From Streptomyces varsoviensis (GTDB taxonomy: Bacteria > Actinomycetota > Actinomycetes > Streptomycetales > Streptomycetaceae): 64,000 nt of DNA. This document shows, piece after piece, positions 8,832-16,323 of the stretch; within the stretch, counting starts at the first letter, position 1, and each line of letters opens with the position of its first letter. The notes under the pieces are model-generated. The model had not been told where the DNA came from and made no database searches. It was given only the letters and a program-made list of their open reading frames with translations. Where the stretch lies: contig NZ_JOBF01000005.1 in NCBI RefSeq assembly GCF_000718635.1, forward strand, positions 62,001 to 126,000. The letters are read 5' to 3'. Position numbers and translations under genes: made by a program.

Positions 8832-9899
8832 ATGACGATCGAACCGGCGACCGAACTCGGGAGCGGGGGCGTACTGCGTGTGCCGCGCGCCCGGGTGGTG
8901 CCTCTGTCCGCCCCGCCCTCGTCGTACACCGCGGCGGTCGAGCGGTACCTCACCGGAGCGGGCATCGCGAAGTCCTCCGCACGGATCTACCGGATCTCGC
9001 TCACGACGTGGGGGTGGATGCTCGCCGGCGAACCGGCGCCGACCGGACCCGCCCGCCGCGGCGCGAAGCCGCCCGTCTTCCCCGTGGCCGCGATCGACGA
9101 CCCGGCACTGCCTGAGGTCTTGGCCGAGCTGGCGGCGGCGCGGGCCGACGAGATGGACGCCGACACCGTCAACCGGGAGCTGTCCATCGCGCGTAAGGCG
9201 ATCGGCTGGTGGCAGCGCCAGGGCTGGATCGAACGCGATCCGACGATCGGCATCGAGCGGCGGCCGGCCCCGCCCGACCGCACCAAGGCCCTGGCCGAGA
9301 ACCAGGTCGCCGCCCTGTGGCGCCTGGACGTCGAGCTCAGAGAGAAGACGTTCTGGAAGCTCCTCTACGAAAGTGCCGCACGGGCAGATGAGGTGCTGTG
9401 CCTGAACGTGGAAGACCTGTACCCGCAGGACAAACGCGGGAAGATCACCGCCAAGGGCGGGGCGACCGAATGGATTCACTGGCAGTCCGGCACCGCCCAG
9501 CTCCTGCCCCGCCTCATCGCCCGCCGCACCCGCGGCCCACTGTTCCTCACCGACCGCAAGGCCCCTGCCGGAACGCCGACCCTCGACGTCTGTCCGGAGA
9601 CGAGTCGGGCCCGGCTCTCCTACCGCCGGGCCGAGGAGATCTTCGAGGAGAACACCCGGCTGCTGGCCAACCCCCTCGCCTCACCCGAGGACATCGAGGA
9701 CCTGGACGGGTGGACGCTCCACCGCCTACGGCACAGTGCCCTGACGCACGACGCGGAGGACGGCACCTCGACCCCGATGCTGCTGGCCCGCTCCCGCCAC
9801 GCCTCCGTCCGCTCCCTGGAGCGCTACGCCCGTCCCGGCGTCGACTCGGTCGCCCGACACGTCGCCGAACGCGACCCCGCCGCACGTCGCCGGACGTGA
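8832..9899 (+). CDS. tyrosine site-specific recombinase (TnpI type, cointegrate resolution)
   Basis: 355 aa. The N-terminal SAM-like core-binding region (SYTAAVERYLTGAGIAKSSA) runs to about residue 150 and is followed by the catalytic domain. Catalytic residues are visible: Arg in ESAARADEVLCLN, Lys in ITAKGGATEW, HRLRH, the His of SRHASVRSLE, and the nucleophile Tyr in LERYARPG. It should resolve the transposition cointegrate at the inverted-repeat site just upstream. Most Tn3 elements use a serine resolvase; tyrosine TnpI is the less common type. The start at ATG 8832 follows a GGAGG about 12 nt away. The gene ends 8 bp before the right terminal repeat. Confidence 0.85.
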   Translation: MTIEPATELGSGGVLRVPRARVVPLSAPPSSYTAAVERYLTGAGIAKSSARIYRISLTTWGWMLAGEPAPTGPARRGAKPPVFPVAAIDDPALPEVLAELAAARADEMDADTVNRELSIARKAIGWWQRQGWIERDPTIGIERRPAPPDRTKALAENQVAALWRLDVELREKTFWKLLYESAARADEVLCLNVEDLYPQDKRGKITAKGGATEWIHWQSGTAQLLPRLIARRTRGPLFLTDRKAPAGTPTLDVCPETSRARLSYRRAEEIFEENTRLLANPLASPEDIEDLDGWTLHRLRHSALTHDAEDGTSTPMLLARSRHASVRSLERYARPGVDSVARHVAERDPAARRRT

Positions 9900-9907
9900 C
9901 CCTCGTC

Positions 9908-9944
9908 GTTTGCGGCTGGTGACAGCGTTCTTACCGGCACCCCA
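9908..9944. repeat. right terminal inverted repeat of the Tn3-family element
   Basis: Reverse complement of the left end over all 37 bases, ending in CCCC at 9941-9944. ATCAT follows and does not repeat the CCCTC that precedes the left end. Confidence 0.95.
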
Positions 9945-10429
9945 TCATCGCCGAATTCCGAGCGAACGGCGGCTACGTGCCCTGGAGCAGCGAAGAGGAA
10001 TTCGCCGCGGGCCGCCCCGTCCCGCCCCGGTTCCCCGGATTCGACGAGCGAGGAATGCCGCTCATCCTGGTACACCACACCGGGGCCAGGACCGGGCGCG
10101 AGCGAATCAACCCGTTGTTCTACCAGCCGGTCGACAACGGGTGGGCCGTCTTCGGAACCCACGGCGGCAGCCCGCGCCACCCCGTCTGGTACGGGAATCT
10201 CATGGCGAACCCGCACGTCACCGTCGAGGTGGGCACGGAGAAAGTCCCGGCCCTCGCGCGGCTCGCGGAAGGCGCGGAGCGTGAGCGGCTCTGGGCCAAG
10301 GAGATAGCGCTCGTACCCAAGTTCGCCGAATTCGAGGCGGCATCGGGCCGGCAGGTCCCCGTCGTCGTACTGGAGCGCACCCACGGGCAAGCCGGCGAAA
10401 TGCACCGGGCCACAACACCAAAGTGTTGA
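9945..10429 (+). pseudogene. main part of the interrupted Ddn-like F420/nitroreductase gene
   Basis: The frame opens IIAEFRANGGYVPW and continues LILVHHTGARTGRERINPLFYQ, VFGTHGGSPRHPVWYGNLMANP to a stop at 10427-10429. These are the hallmark blocks of deazaflavin(F420)-dependent nitroreductase/quinone reductase (Ddn) proteins. Intact relatives begin with a short leader before xIIxEFRANGG, and the leader start MPDP is found at 4200 on the other side of the transposon. A few codons between the halves are missing. In the present frame there is a stop at 9921-9923 inside the repeat; the only later start is GTG 9977 without a ribosome site. The gene is therefore broken or, at best, makes a shortened protein. 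Confidence 0.8.
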
Positions 10430-10463
10430 TACGCGCTCTTCCACCCCGAAGGAGAGAACCGCA

Positions 10464-10946
10464 ATGGGCACTACTTCCGTGGAATCCGGTCCCGTCCGAG
10501 AGCTCCTTGACCGGGCCGCCATCACCGAGCTGATATACACCGTCGCGCGCGCCATGAACGCCCGCGACTGGGATCTCCTCGCGACCTGTTACGCCCCGGA
10601 AGCCGTAGGCGACTGCAGCAACGCCACCGCCGACGGACGCGAGGCGATCATCGCGGGGGCCAAGGCGTTCCTCGACCCCTTCGACGCCACCCAACACCTC
10701 GTGGGCAATGTTCAGATCACCGTCGATGCCGACACCCGCCCCGGCACCGCCACCGCGCACGCCACCTTCATCGCCCAGCACGTACGCGCGGAAGCCACCG
10801 GCGGCGGGCACTACATCCTCGGTGGCGACTACGACGACAACCTCCGCCGTACGGACGAGGGCTGGAAAATCACCAGGCGCCGAATCCGAGGAACTTGGGG
10901 CGACGGCGACTCCTCGGTGCTGTCCCTACCCGTACCCGTCGCCTGA
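10464..10946 (+). CDS. SnoaL-like / NTF2-fold protein
   Basis: 160 aa with the SnoaL_4-type layout: AAITELIYTVARAMNARDWDLLATCYAPEAV at the N-terminus, GREAIIAGAKAFLDPFDATQHLVGN in the middle, and YDDNLRRTDEGWKITRRRI near the end. Such proteins are polyketide cyclases, hydratases, ketosteroid-isomerase-like enzymes or small-ligand binders. AGGAG lies upstream of ATG 10464. It is 34 bp behind the broken Ddn-like gene and 18 bp before the DUF3291 gene, so the three formed one operon under the TetR operators at 4136-4180. The transposon now separates it from that promoter. Confidence 0.7.
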   Translation: MGTTSVESGPVRELLDRAAITELIYTVARAMNARDWDLLATCYAPEAVGDCSNATADGREAIIAGAKAFLDPFDATQHLVGNVQITVDADTRPGTATAHATFIAQHVRAEATGGGHYILGGDYDDNLRRTDEGWKITRRRIRGTWGDGDSSVLSLPVPVA

Positions 10947-10964
10947 CGAGGCAGGGAGCAGAAC

Positions 10965-11531
10965 ATGTCCCATCTCGCTCTGTACACGTTCGGCACCCTG
11001 AAGGCGCCTCTCACCGACCCCGGTCCCCTTACGCGCGAATTCCACGTATCCAGCGAGGGCGCTGACCGGGAAATCCGCCGCCACCCCGGCTACATCGCTC
11101 AAGCCGAACCGGCTGACGCCGACAACAGCCAGGGAACCCTGTTCGATCAGGACTGGGGCGAATGGGGAGAGTTCACCGCCCCCGCCTGGTACGAGAAGGG
11201 CCGCACCGCGGAAACCACCGCCATGATCGCGACCCTCTCCCTCTGGACCGACCTGAACTCCGCCTTCGACGCCGTCTACACCGGCCCGCACCGCACCGCC
11301 CTCAACAGGCGTTACGACTGGTTCGAAAGGGATCAGCACCCGGGCTACGTCTTCTGGTGGGTCCTCGACGGCACGGTACCCACCTGGCAAGACGGAGTCA
11401 CCAGACTGGAACACCTCCACGCCCACGGCTCCGCCCCCGACGCCTTCACCTTCCACCACGCATTCGCCCCATCCGGAACACCGACCAAGCTACGGCCCGG
11501 CCTTCACCGCGCCAGCAACCAACACCCGTAG
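10965..11531 (+). CDS. DUF3291-like protein
   Basis: 188 aa beginning LALYTFGTLKAPLTDPGPLTREF and ending with VTRLEHLHAHGSAPDAFTFHHAF, a pattern I recognise from DUF3291 (an alpha-beta barrel fold related to monooxygenase-like proteins). Several His and Trp residues (SLWTDLNSAFDAVYTGPHRTAL, PGYVFWWVLDG) are typical. No enzymatic function is established for the family that I know of. It is the last gene of the operon cut by the transposon. Confidence 0.65.
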   Translation: MSHLALYTFGTLKAPLTDPGPLTREFHVSSEGADREIRRHPGYIAQAEPADADNSQGTLFDQDWGEWGEFTAPAWYEKGRTAETTAMIATLSLWTDLNSAFDAVYTGPHRTALNRRYDWFERDQHPGYVFWWVLDGTVPTWQDGVTRLEHLHAHGSAPDAFTFHHAFAPSGTPTKLRPGLHRASNQHP

Positions 11532-11545
11532 CCGTCAAGCCGCGC

Positions 11546-11770
11546 CTACCGGCCGCGCCATACGTCCCCGAACTCCCCGCGCTTCACGGCACGCACGAAC
11601 TCCGCCCACACCGCCGTGGGGAACACGAACGCGCCCAGGCCGCGTTCCTTGCTGTCTCCCACAGCAACCAGGCCTTCGTCAGTGACTTGGGTTTCTATGC
11701 AGGTAGGGCCTTGGTCCGCGCTGTAAGAGGACTTCTTCCATCGACCCTTGGGAAGGCCGGATCGGGTCAT
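11546..11770 (-). CDS. DUF397 protein (second copy)
   Basis: 74 aa: KGRWKKSSYSADQGPTCIETQ, VAVGDSKERGLGAFVFPTAVWAEFVRAVKRGEF. This is a standard DUF397 domain, the small partner of XRE/DUF5753 regulators in Streptomyces differentiation loci (BldB/WhiJ-associated families). The start at ATG 11770 has GAGGAG 8 nt upstream. It lies 175 bp downstream of the other DUF397 gene on the same strand and looks like a diverged duplicate (both end FVRAVK-x-G-x-F). Confidence 0.9.
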   Translation of the reverse strand: MTRSGLPKGRWKKSSYSADQGPTCIETQVTDEGLVAVGDSKERGLGAFVFPTAVWAEFVRAVKRGEFGDVWRGR

Positions 11771-11945
11771 AGGACGGCTCCTCACCACTCGTCGAAGTCT
11801 CGTGCGCCCGGCGAGATCAACTCAAGGGATCGCTGGAGCGTTCCGTGGCGGCACGTGCCCAAGCGGCCGAAGCAAGGTGCGGCCCTCACCGCCGCGCGTC
11901 GCGGGCTTGGCGGCATCGGTCGGCCGCCCCTCAAATGGCAGCTCG

Positions 11946-12158
11946 CTATATGTCGCGGAAGTTGCCGTGCTTCACGGCACGCACAAAGTCTCCCCATGCC
12001 GCAGGCGGAAGGACGAGCGCGCCCAAGCCGCGCTTCTTGCTATCCCCCACGGCGATCAAGCCGTCAGCCGTGCACTGCGTCTCAATGCAATCGGATTGCT
12101 GTGAGCCGCTGTAGGAGGACTTGGTCCAGTTCTGCTCGGGGAGGCTGTGGCGTATCAC
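11946..12158 (-). CDS. DUF397 protein coupled to the XRE regulator
   Basis: 70 aa: LPEQNWTKSSYSGSQQSDCIETQ and AVGDSKKRGLGALVLPPAAWGDFVRAVKHGNF. The GTG start at 12158 overlaps the TGA stop of the XRE gene in the tetranucleotide GTGA, and its ribosome site (GAGAGGAA) lies in the last codons of that gene, so the two are translationally coupled. In WhiJ-type systems the DUF397 protein works with, or relieves repression by, the XRE protein; that role here is inferred from the pairing. Confidence 0.9.
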   Translation of the reverse strand: MIRHSLPEQNWTKSSYSGSQQSDCIETQCTADGLIAVGDSKKRGLGALVLPPAAWGDFVRAVKHGNFRDI

Positions 12159-13027
12159 GAAGGGTTCCTCTCAAGTTCTTGCACGACCGATGAGATCAAT
12201 TCCATGGATTTCTCTGGCGACAGCGCTGCTGACCTCAGCGCGTCAAACGTCTCTCGGTACCTGGAGACCGTGGCGTCCTCTTGCAGGAAGAGCGTGCCAT
12301 CCAGATATTCGACATAGACGATGTCGAGGTCCATGGGGTCGGGGTACGTGAAGAGCACGAACGCGCTCCCGACGTTGACAAAGGGGCCTCGGAAGGGGAT
12401 GACCTGGACGGTAATGCCGGAAGCTTCGTTCATGTGCATGAGGTGCCGGAGCTGGCCGGCCATTACTTCGGGTCCACCGACTACTTGACGTACGACCCCT
12501 TCCGTCACGTAACACTGGTACTGCGGAGGTTCTTTCCGCCGAAACACCCCCTGGCGCTCAACGCGCAAGGAGACGTAGAAATCGATCTCCTCTGCCGAAA
12601 GTTGCTCACCGCATCCCCCAATGATCGCAGCGGCGTACTCCTCGGTCTGAAGGAGCCCCGGAACGACCAGCGGCTGGAAAGCCGCGATCCGCACGGTGTC
12701 GGACTCCAGTGAAAGCAACTCCTTGAGGCCCGGCCCCAACGCGTCAGCGTGCTGCCGCCACCAACTGCGCTGTCGGCCCTGAGCCGACAGCGCGATCAGC
12801 CGCTTCCGGAGCTTGTCCTGCTCCGGGACGCCGTAGAGGTCGAGCAGCGTTTCCAGTTCAAGCCGCGAGCCGCGGTAGCTCCCCGTCTCGATTCTGCTGA
12901 TCTTGGAATTGTCGCCGTGAAGCTTGCGTGCAGCTTGCTCCACGGACACGTCCGCGCTCTCTCTGAGCGCCCTCAGTTCCGCGCCCAACCTGCGGCGACG
13001 TGCTGTACGGAGTGTCGGCTGACTCAC
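12155..13027 (-). CDS. XRE-family regulator with DUF5753 domain (WhiJ-like)
   Basis: 290 aa from GTG 13027 (VSQPTLRTARRR), preceded by GGGGGAG. The N-terminal helix-turn-helix is visible near residues 12-65 (LGAELRALRESADVSVEQAARKL, NSKISRIETG). The DUF5753 domain follows from about residue 95 (QPLVVPGLLQTEEYA, YVTEGVVRQVVGGPEVMAGQLRHL, ITVQVIPF). It is the DNA-binding member of a WhiJ/AbaA-like module: coupled DUF397 downstream, divergent RsbW-like ATPase upstream. Such modules tune development and antibiotic production; the specific target is unknown. Confidence 0.9.
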   Translation of the reverse strand: MSQPTLRTARRRRLGAELRALRESADVSVEQAARKLHGDNSKISRIETGSYRGSRLELETLLDLYGVPEQDKLRKRLIALSAQGRQRSWWRQHADALGPGLKELLSLESDTVRIAAFQPLVVPGLLQTEEYAAAIIGGCGEQLSAEEIDFYVSLRVERQGVFRRKEPPQYQCYVTEGVVRQVVGGPEVMAGQLRHLMHMNEASGITVQVIPFRGPFVNVGSAFVLFTYPDPMDLDIVYVEYLDGTLFLQEDATVSRYRETFDALRSAALSPEKSMELISSVVQELERNPS

Positions 13028-13348
13028 GGTGCTCTCCCCCTCGCTGGCCGGTGAATGCCCGCCGCACAGTACGGCACCTCCCAGCATCCTCCTCGGTCGT
13101 CGATAGCGAATCACCCCTAAGGGTGTAGTTCCGAGATTTGGCAGCCAACAACTTGCAGAAAAGCCGGACTTGGACCCATCGTATGAGCGTCGCGCCAGAG
13201 CAACCGGAGGACGGTTCGCCGGTGCGGCAGAGAAGCACCAACCACCGTGCCAAGTCACGGAGTTGGCGCTCACCACGGGGCCCCGAAACGGCGCACAGCC
13301 GACAACGTCAGGGCCACCAACCCCTCGGCAGTGAGGCGGCAGCCAGTC
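13028..13348. promoter_or_regulatory. divergent promoter region with a short palindrome
   Basis: This 321-bp interval separates the XRE gene from the divergent ATPase gene and must hold both promoters. CACCC-ctaa-GGGTG at 13112-13125 is an inverted repeat that could be the XRE operator. The region is locally less GC-rich. Promoter boxes cannot be placed with confidence. Confidence 0.35.
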
Positions 13349-13813
13349 ATGGCGACGATGAACACAGACGCATCGGCGGTACGGGCGAATCTCGTGCGGG
13401 AGATACAGAGTTGGGGGCTGGAGTACGCGCCGCAGCGGCTGCCGCTCGTCAGGGAGATGGTGGCGGACCAGATGCGCCGCTGGGGGCTGGAAGGGCGCGT
13501 CGAAGACGCACGGCTCGTCGCGACGGAACTCGTGGGCAATGTCAGACACACGGGCGACAAGCACTTCCGGCTGACCATGCGCCGGCGCCCCGAGGCGATC
13601 ATGATCGAGGTGCGGGACTTCTCGTCGGTGCTGGTGAACTTCCCTGAACCGGCAACGGACTTGACCGCACTGGGCGACCTGCGCGAACTGGCCGAGCACG
13701 GGCGGGGGTTGAGCTGTGTGCGGAGCTTCGCGGACGGCGTCGGGGTGCGGCCCGTACGGAACGGCAAGATCGTCTGGGCGAAGCTGAGGTACCCGCATGC
13801 GTGCCGGCCGTAG
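13349..13813 (+). CDS. RsbW/SpoIIAB-like ATP-binding protein
   Basis: 154 aa with the GHKL ATPase boxes in order: ATELVGNVRHTG (N box, Glu and Asn present), EVRDFS (G1), EHGRGLSCV (G2). Proteins of this kind are anti-sigma-factor kinases or regulators, and one regularly stands beside WhiJ/DUF397 genes in Streptomyces. The start ATG 13349 is followed by a second ATG at 13358; neither has a strong ribosome site. Its stop overlaps the start of the next gene at 13797. Whether it binds a sigma factor or the neighbouring XRE system cannot be told from sequence. Confidence 0.85.
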   Translation: MATMNTDASAVRANLVREIQSWGLEYAPQRLPLVREMVADQMRRWGLEGRVEDARLVATELVGNVRHTGDKHFRLTMRRRPEAIMIEVRDFSSVLVNFPEPATDLTALGDLRELAEHGRGLSCVRSFADGVGVRPVRNGKIVWAKLRYPHACRP

Positions 13814-13997
13814 CGGCAGCGCGCCGCTCAGGCCCGTAACGGTGGCGGCGCGGACCGTGGTGGGCCCGCGGGGCCGCCCCGGCGGGCGGCTGGTCGAACT
13901 CGACGGCCGCGTACCGCTGAACCTCGACGACAGCGCGCCGTACGAGGCCAAGCGCGCCCGGCGCGCCCGGCGCGCCCAGAGAGGCCCGAACCGGTGA
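13797..13997 (+). CDS. small basic protein, coupled to the RsbW-like gene
   Basis: 66 aa, very basic: VAARTVVGPRGRPGGRLVELDGRVPLNLDDSAPYEAKRARRARR. It starts 17 bp before the stop of the ATPase gene, and its own stop overlaps the next start in GTGA. No domain is recognised. Its position in a chain of overlapping genes and its even codon use argue that it is translated. It may bind nucleic acid or a partner protein, but that is a guess. Confidence 0.5.
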   Translation: MRAGRSGSAPLRPVTVAARTVVGPRGRPGGRLVELDGRVPLNLDDSAPYEAKRARRARRAQRGPNR

Positions 13998-14236
13998 CCG
14001 CCGAGGTCATGAGCGAGCCGGAGGAATCCGAGAACCCGCTGCCCGACGCGGGAACGCACTGCTACATGTGCCGCCGCGCCCTCCCCGAAGAGGACAGAGC
14101 CCTCCAGGGGGCCGTCATCCTCGGCAAGGGGTGCGAGGTGCCGGTGTGCTGGTGCCAGAAGTGCATGGAAGTGCTCTTGGCGCACCACCGGCAACAGCCA
14201 ACCCACCGGCAGCGCCCCCACGGTCGTACGTCATGA
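13994..14236 (+). CDS. small putative zinc-binding protein
   Basis: 80 aa with CYMCRRALPEEDRALQGAV and VCWCQKC: two CxxC-like pairs about 30 residues apart, consistent with one zinc site. The start is GTG 13994 (or ATG 14009). It overlaps the previous gene (GTGA) and the next gene (ATGA), so it belongs to the operon led by the RsbW-like ATPase. No known family is recognised. Confidence 0.55.
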   Translation: MTAEVMSEPEESENPLPDAGTHCYMCRRALPEEDRALQGAVILGKGCEVPVCWCQKCMEVLLAHHRQQPTHRQRPHGRTS

Positions 14237-14502
14237 CGCCGGAAGCCCTCTGGGCGCAGGCGTCCTGGACGGAGGGGTACTGCCACCGGTGCGGCGGCGA
14301 GAGCGTGGTCGCCGACACCGGCGAGGAGACGGGCCCCTGGGGCGAACGGTCCACCCTCTACGCCTGCCCCATCTGCTACTTCGCGATCTGGCAGATCCTC
14401 TGGGGACACCCCATCCTCGACCACAGCCCTGGGGCTGGGCTCGGAGCCGGTTCCAGAGCTACCACCACGGTCGCCGGCCTGACTTCCGTTCCTCTCCCCT
14501 GA
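14233..14502 (+). CDS. small putative zinc-ribbon protein
   Basis: 89 aa. YCHRCGGESVV and YACPICYFAIW give a CxxC-x(about 30)-CxxC zinc ribbon, followed by an Ala/Gly/Thr tail. The ATG overlaps the previous stop (ATGA). It is the last of four overlapping genes, and a strong terminator follows at 14545. Two adjacent small zinc proteins behind an anti-sigma-like ATPase suggest a redox- or metal-sensing accessory module, but no function is known. Confidence 0.55.
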   Translation: MTPEALWAQASWTEGYCHRCGGESVVADTGEETGPWGERSTLYACPICYFAIWQILWGHPILDHSPGAGLGAGSRATTTVAGLTSVPLP

Positions 14503-14544
14503 CCCCGGCCCGACCAGTAGGGCCAGCCTCCAGCCCCCCTGCGA

Positions 14545-14574
14545 AGCGCCGGGCATCCCGCGATGCCCGGCGCT
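14545..14574. terminator. bidirectional terminator between convergent genes
   Basis: AGCGCCGGGCAT (14545-14556) pairs perfectly with ATGCCCGGCGCT (14563-14574) around a 6-base loop. It sits between the end of the zinc-ribbon gene and the stop of the convergent TetR gene. Confidence 0.8.
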
Positions 14575-15242
14575 CAGGGCCGTCCGGAGGCCGAGGCGCG
14601 GATGCCGTCCAGGAGGTACGTGGTGCGGCGGTCGTAGGCGTCCCGGGGAGGCAGTTCGCCGTGCTTGAGGGCGAGGGCGGTGTCGATGACGAGCGCGTGA
14701 AGGTCGTCCGCGGTGAACTCCGGCCGTAGCACGCCGCAGGTCCGCGCCGTCGCGATGATCTCTTCGTTGGCGTCGCTTCCGACCCGGCAGATCTCCATGA
14801 GCTGCCGCGAGTCCGGATACGTCTGGAGCAGCACGTCGTTGACGGCGGGCTGGCGGTACTGGAGGTCGCGGAGGGCGGTGAGGTAGTACGCGATCCGCTC
14901 GCCGCTGTCGCCGATGGTCCGCGCGCGGTCGATGACGGCGAACAGTTCCGCCGCGACGACCTCTTCGATGACGGCCTCGATGAGGCCGATCCGGCCGCCG
15001 AACCGGTTGAAGATCGTCGCCTTGCTCACCCCGGCCGCCTTGGCGACCTCCTCCAGCGGCACCGTCAGGCCCCGCCCCTGGAAGGCGCCGATCGCGGCGG
15101 AGCGGATCTGCTCGGAATTGCGCCGGGCGTCGGCACGCAGCCGGGCCTCGGCACGCGGTTCAGCGTCAGCGCGCGGTTCAGCGTCAGCGCGCAGCCGGGT
15201 GTCAGCGCGCGGCCGGGATTCCGCGGACACCGCGTCCGCCAT
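14574..15242 (-). CDS. TetR-family repressor with repeated N-terminal extension
   Basis: 222 aa. The first 40 residues are an unusual repeat (LRADAEPRADAEPRAEARLR), encoded by near-tandem DNA at about 15140-15215. The helix-turn-helix follows (IGAFQGRGLTVPLEEVAKAAG, VSKATIFNRFGGRIGL). The ligand domain is ordinary. It is divergent from the SDR gene at 15428 with inverted repeats between, so it probably represses that gene and itself. Ribosome site GGAG near ATG 15242. Confidence 0.85.
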   Translation of the reverse strand: MADAVSAESRPRADTRLRADAEPRADAEPRAEARLRADARRNSEQIRSAAIGAFQGRGLTVPLEEVAKAAGVSKATIFNRFGGRIGLIEAVIEEVVAAELFAVIDRARTIGDSGERIAYYLTALRDLQYRQPAVNDVLLQTYPDSRQLMEICRVGSDANEEIIATARTCGVLRPEFTADDLHALVIDTALALKHGELPPRDAYDRRTTYLLDGIRASASGRP

Positions 15243-15299
15243 GGTCTCCACCACCTCTTCCACCTCTTCCTGACCTCTCCCCGCCACGTGCGGCATAAC

Positions 15300-15350
15300 T
15301 TGACTCGCGGAGTCAGCTTACCTACCGTCGACAGCGAAAGAGAAGCTGAC
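15300..15350. promoter_or_regulatory. operator/promoter between TetR and SDR genes
   Basis: TGACTC-gcg-GAGTCA (15301-15315) is a perfect palindrome overlapping a TTGACT -35-like box. GTCAGCTT (15312-15319) and AAGCTGAC (15343-15350) form a second, wider inverted repeat. Both fit a TetR operator controlling divergent genes. Confidence 0.6.
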
Positions 15351-15427
15351 CCATCTGGTCAACTTATGGTCCGCCCACCTCCGAAACGGTCACCGTGGGC
15401 GCATAGGAGCAGAAAGAGGCCGAGAAA

Positions 15428-16282
15428 ATGATCGTTGTGACCGGCGCCACCGGCGGGCTGGGCGGCACCACCGTCGAGCACCTCCTCAAGCGCGTACCCG
15501 CCGACCAGATCGCCGTCAGCGTCCGCGACACCGCCAAGGCGCGGCACCTCGCCGACCGGGGCGTGCGCGTGCGGCAGGGCTCGTACGAGGACCCGGCCGC
15601 GCTGCGCGACTCCTTCGCCGGCGCCGACCAGGTCCTTCTGGTATCCGGCAACGACCCCGCCGCCGACATCGTCGGCCTGCACCGCAACGCCATCGAGGCG
15701 GCCGTGGCGGCCGGCGCCCGGCGCATCCTCTATACGAGCCAGCACGGCGCCGCCCCGGGCAACCCGTACGGGCCGTCGGACTTCCACATCGCCACCGAGG
15801 CGATCCTCGCCGACTCCGGAGTCGCCTGGACCGCGCTGCGCAACGCCGCCTACGGCCCGCTCGGCCAGGTGCTCGGCCCCTGGCAGCAGACCGGCGAGAT
15901 CGCGCAGCCGCAGGACGGCCCCGTTCCGTACACCGACCGCGCCGACATCGCCGAGGCCACCGCCATCATCCTCGCCGGCACCCGCTCCTACGACGGCCCC
16001 GTCGACCTCACCGCGCCGACCGCCGTCACGTTCGACGACTTCGCCGAGATCGCCTCCGACCTCACCGGCCGCACCATCAAGCGCACCGTCGTGGACGACG
16101 ACCAGTGGGTCGCCGCCCAGCTCGCGAACGGCTGGCCGGAGCAACTGGCCCGACTGATGTTCACCTGGTACCAGGCCGCCCGCGCCGGCTACTTCGCCGA
16201 AGCGAGCCCCCTGCTGACCGAACTCCTCGGCCGCGCCCCCCGCACCGTCGCCGACCGACTCGCAGCCGACCTCGACACCTGA
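15428..16282 (+). CDS. NmrA/QorB-like NAD(P)-binding oxidoreductase (SDR)
   Basis: 284 aa. The N-terminal MIVVTGATGGLGGTTVEHLL is an atypical-SDR nucleotide loop (GATGGLG). RILYTSQHGA occupies the usual active-site strand but lacks the YxxxK pair, as in NmrA/QorB proteins. QorB reduces quinones with NADPH, and the overall pattern (AEAILADSGVAWTALRNAAYGPL, VDLTAPTAVTFDDFAEI) is close to that group. The divergent TetR and operator suggest induction by an electrophile or quinone. Confidence 0.75.
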   Translation: MIVVTGATGGLGGTTVEHLLKRVPADQIAVSVRDTAKARHLADRGVRVRQGSYEDPAALRDSFAGADQVLLVSGNDPAADIVGLHRNAIEAAVAAGARRILYTSQHGAAPGNPYGPSDFHIATEAILADSGVAWTALRNAAYGPLGQVLGPWQQTGEIAQPQDGPVPYTDRADIAEATAIILAGTRSYDGPVDLTAPTAVTFDDFAEIASDLTGRTIKRTVVDDDQWVAAQLANGWPEQLARLMFTWYQAARAGYFAEASPLLTELLGRAPRTVADRLAADLDT

Positions 16283-16323
16283 GGCACTGCTCCCGGGCCG
16301 AAGACGACTCACGTCACGCCACC

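Larger units (their letters stand above)
4214..9944. mobile_element. Tn3-family transposon, 5.73 kb, with ATP-grasp cargo and TnpI-type recombinase
   Basis: Both ends are present and identical over 37 bp. They start GGGG and contain TAAG, as Tn3-family ends do. Inside, left to right, are the transposase (4341-7379), an ATP-grasp ligase gene (7462-8397), a long hairpin (8504-8562), a recombination site (8701-8808) and a tyrosine recombinase (8832-9899) that stops 8 bp before the right end. No antibiotic or metal resistance gene is carried. The usual 5-bp target duplication is absent: CCCTC precedes the left end and ATCAT follows the right end. The element interrupts a Ddn-like gene after codon 4. 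Intact ends and open frames suggest a recent insertion, but the missing duplication points to a later deletion or rearrangement at one edge. Confidence 0.92.
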
